Origin: an uncultured Oscillibacter sp.
Lineage (GTDB): Bacteria; Bacillota_A; Clostridia; Oscillospirales; Oscillospiraceae
Assembly: GCA_902462475.1 (NCBI GenBank)
Contig: CABQCB010000023.1
Coordinates: forward strand, 1-14,669
Length of the DNA stretch: 14,669 nucleotides
Reading direction: 5' to 3'
How positions within the stretch are numbered: the first letter of the stretch is position 1; the number at the start of each line of letters is the position of its first letter. This document shows positions 13,698 through 14,669 of this stretch, piece after piece. Below the pieces are notes generated by a model that did no database searches, was not told where the DNA came from, and worked only from the letters and a program-made list of their open reading frames with translations. The position numbers and the translations under genes were made by a program.

Positions 13698-14401
13698 TGG
13701 AGCAGATGCGCCCCATTCTGGAAGCGGGCCTCGGCCAGCTGGGCCTGGACACCGGCGCCGTGCCCGCCCTGAGCGAATATGCCCGGCTGCTGCTGGAGAC
13801 GAACCAGGTCATGAACCTGACCGCCATCACCGACCCCAAGGACGTGGCCACGCTGCACTTTTTAGACTGCGCGTCGCTGCTGACCCTGGCGGACTTTTCC
13901 GGCAAGACCGTAGCGGACGTGGGCAGCGGCGCGGGCTTCCCCGGCCTGCCGCTGAAGATCCTCTGCCCGTCCATTCAGCTGACCATGGTGGACTCCCTGG
14001 GCAAGCGGGTGAACTTTTTACAGACCGTGTGTGACGCCCTGCACCTCACCGGTGCGGAGGCCATCCACGCCCGAGCGGAGGAGTTTGCCGCCTCCCACCG
14101 GGCGGGCTTCGACATCGTCACCTCCCGGGCCGTGGCGGCGCTGCCGGTCCTCTCGGAGCTGTGCCTGCCTCTGGTGAAGGAGGGCGGCTGGTTTCTGGCC
14201 ATGAAATCCGTGGACAGCGACGCCGAGACGGCGGCCGCGGCCCACGCCCTGGAGATCCTGGGCGGACGGCTGGAAAAGACGGAGGACTACGTCATCCCCG
14301 GCACCGACGTGTGCCACCGGCTGCTTTTCATCAAAAAAGTCAAGGAAACGCCGAAAAAATATCCCCGGGCGTTTGCAAAAATCAAAAAGAATCCGCTATA
14401 A
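13694..14401 (+). CDS. rsmG: 16S rRNA (guanine-527-N7)-methyltransferase RsmG (GidB)
   Basis: This 235-residue methyltransferase has a SAM-binding glycine motif, ADVGSGAGFPGLPLKIL (Asp75, Gly77-Gly84). It is preceded by the RsmG-typical NQVMNLTAITDPKDVATLHF and LDCASLL, and followed by TMVDSLGKRVNFLQ and the VTSRAVAALPVLSEL segment. It methylates G527 of 16S rRNA in the 530 loop; loss of the gene gives low-level streptomycin resistance in other bacteria. ATGATGG offers two starts. The first (13694) overlaps the mscL stop, and GAAGGAG (13682-13688) fits either start. In many genomes rsmG sits directly before parAB near the origin. Here it lies downstream of parAB, with serS and mscL between. 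The last codons overlap the promoter of the next gene. Confidence 0.95.
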   Translation: MMEQMRPILEAGLGQLGLDTGAVPALSEYARLLLETNQVMNLTAITDPKDVATLHFLDCASLLTLADFSGKTVADVGSGAGFPGLPLKILCPSIQLTMVDSLGKRVNFLQTVCDALHLTGAEAIHARAEEFAASHRAGFDIVTSRAVAALPVLSELCLPLVKEGGWFLAMKSVDSDAETAAAAHALEILGGRLEKTEDYVIPGTDVCHRLLFIKKVKETPKKYPRAFAKIKKNPL

Positions 14402-14402
14402 T
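14373..14402 (+). promoter_or_regulatory. Promoter for the minD-like gene, inside the end of rsmG
   Basis: TTGCAA (14373-14378), 18 bp, then TATAAT (14397-14402) match sigma-A well. The -10 contains the rsmG stop codon (TAA, 14399-14401). The start near 14409 gives a leader of about 42 nt. The hexamers are identical to those of the parA promoter. The 49-base gap after rsmG shows no terminator. Confidence 0.65.
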
Positions 14403-14450
14403 AGGATATTGGGGAGCTTTAGGACAAAACTGTGGTAAGGAGTGGCAGGG

Positions 14451-14669
14451 ATGGGCGCGTCAGGACAATGCATCGCCGTGGTGTCCGGCAAGGGCGGCAC
14501 CGGCAAGACCTCCTTCGTGGCAGGCGTGGGCGCAGCCCTGGCCCTGAGCGGACGGAAGGTTTTATGCCTGGACTGCGACATCGGCCTTAGAAATTTGGAC
14601 CTGGCCCTGGGCCTGACGGACCGGGCCCTCATGGACTTCACCGACGTGGCCCAGGGCATCTGTGAAGAT
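14451..14669 (+). CDS. minD: MinD-type ATPase, N-terminal part (runs off right edge)
   Basis: The first 73 residues are present. They start MGASGQCIAVVSGKGGTGKT, which includes the deviant Walker A GKGGTGKTS with signature lysine, then CLDCDIGLRNLDLALGL and LMDFTDVAQG. The string DIGLRNLDL is characteristic of MinD rather than ParA (compare DFDPQANST in the ParA of this window). MinD binds membrane through a C-terminal helix and recruits MinC to block polar septation. The membrane helix is outside the window, so a FlhG/MinD-like relative cannot be excluded. TAAGGAG (14436-14442) lies 8 bases before the ATG. No minC lies upstream; rsmG does instead, and a dedicated promoter precedes it. Confidence 0.8.
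   Translation, partial: MGASGQCIAVVSGKGGTGKTSFVAGVGAALALSGRKVLCLDCDIGLRNLDLALGLTDRALMDFTDVAQGICED

Noticed and set aside
11342..13858. Very long - strand open frame (838 codons) antisense to serS and mscL
   Set aside because: It runs opposite well-identified genes, has no family motifs, and crosses an intergenic gap. It is a by-product of GC-rich third positions. The same reasoning removes the long antisense frames at 788-2692, 5316-7340, 7440-8804 and 9275-10861.
1..14669. CRISPR arrays, tRNA/rRNA genes, insertion sequences, phage or defence genes
   Set aside because: Reading both strands, I saw no regularly spaced repeats, cloverleaf-like genes, transposases or defence-type domains. All the large frames are accounted for by housekeeping families.

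Overview
The window is about 14.7 kb of GC-rich, gene-dense chromosome that looks like a Gram-positive Clostridia of the Oscillospiraceae type (Flavonifractor / Pseudoflavonifractor / Intestinimonas-like). This placement is inference. It rests on a low-GC-Firmicute gene repertoire (ZapA, a DnaD-like fragment, a maf-mreC-mreD block, Spo0J/Soj-type ParAB with the Bacillus-type parS 16-mer) combined with strong Shine-Dalgarno sites and GC-rich third codon positions. All complete genes lie on the + strand. Only a 5' gene fragment at the left edge is on the - strand.

Layout. 1-251 (-): N-terminus of a DnaD-like winged-helix protein, divergent from what follows. 459-2875: zapA and a long U32-family protein, translationally coupled through ATGA. 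2959-9338: a tight run of dut, maf, mreC, mreD, a class B penicillin-binding protein (PBP2 type) and a cytoplasmic GH13 alpha-glucan enzyme. It ends in a hairpin that is also a perfect parS site. 9491-13030: parA, parB, an unnamed membrane coiled-coil protein coupled to parB, then a second perfect parS and serS. 13031-13295: a non-coding stretch with three hairpins. 13296-14401: mscL and rsmG, again coupled through ATGA. 14451 to the end: the N-terminus of a MinD-type ATPase, with a promoter overlapping the end of rsmG.

Together the genes cover growth and division housekeeping. ZapA assists FtsZ assembly. MreC, MreD and PBP2 belong to the elongation machinery. ParA, ParB and parS handle chromosome segregation. 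MinD positions the septum. Dut and Maf sanitise nucleotide pools. SerRS and RsmG serve translation, and MscL handles osmotic shock. ParAB, two parS sites and rsmG together suggest an origin-proximal location, as in many bacteria.

I see no CRISPR array, tRNA, rRNA, insertion sequence or phage gene, and no clearly new multi-gene system. The points most worth a second look are the parS site built into a transcription terminator, the second parS bracketing parAB, the uncharacterised membrane protein translationally coupled to parB, a SerRS with an unusual motif 3, and the structured 265-base gap before mscL.
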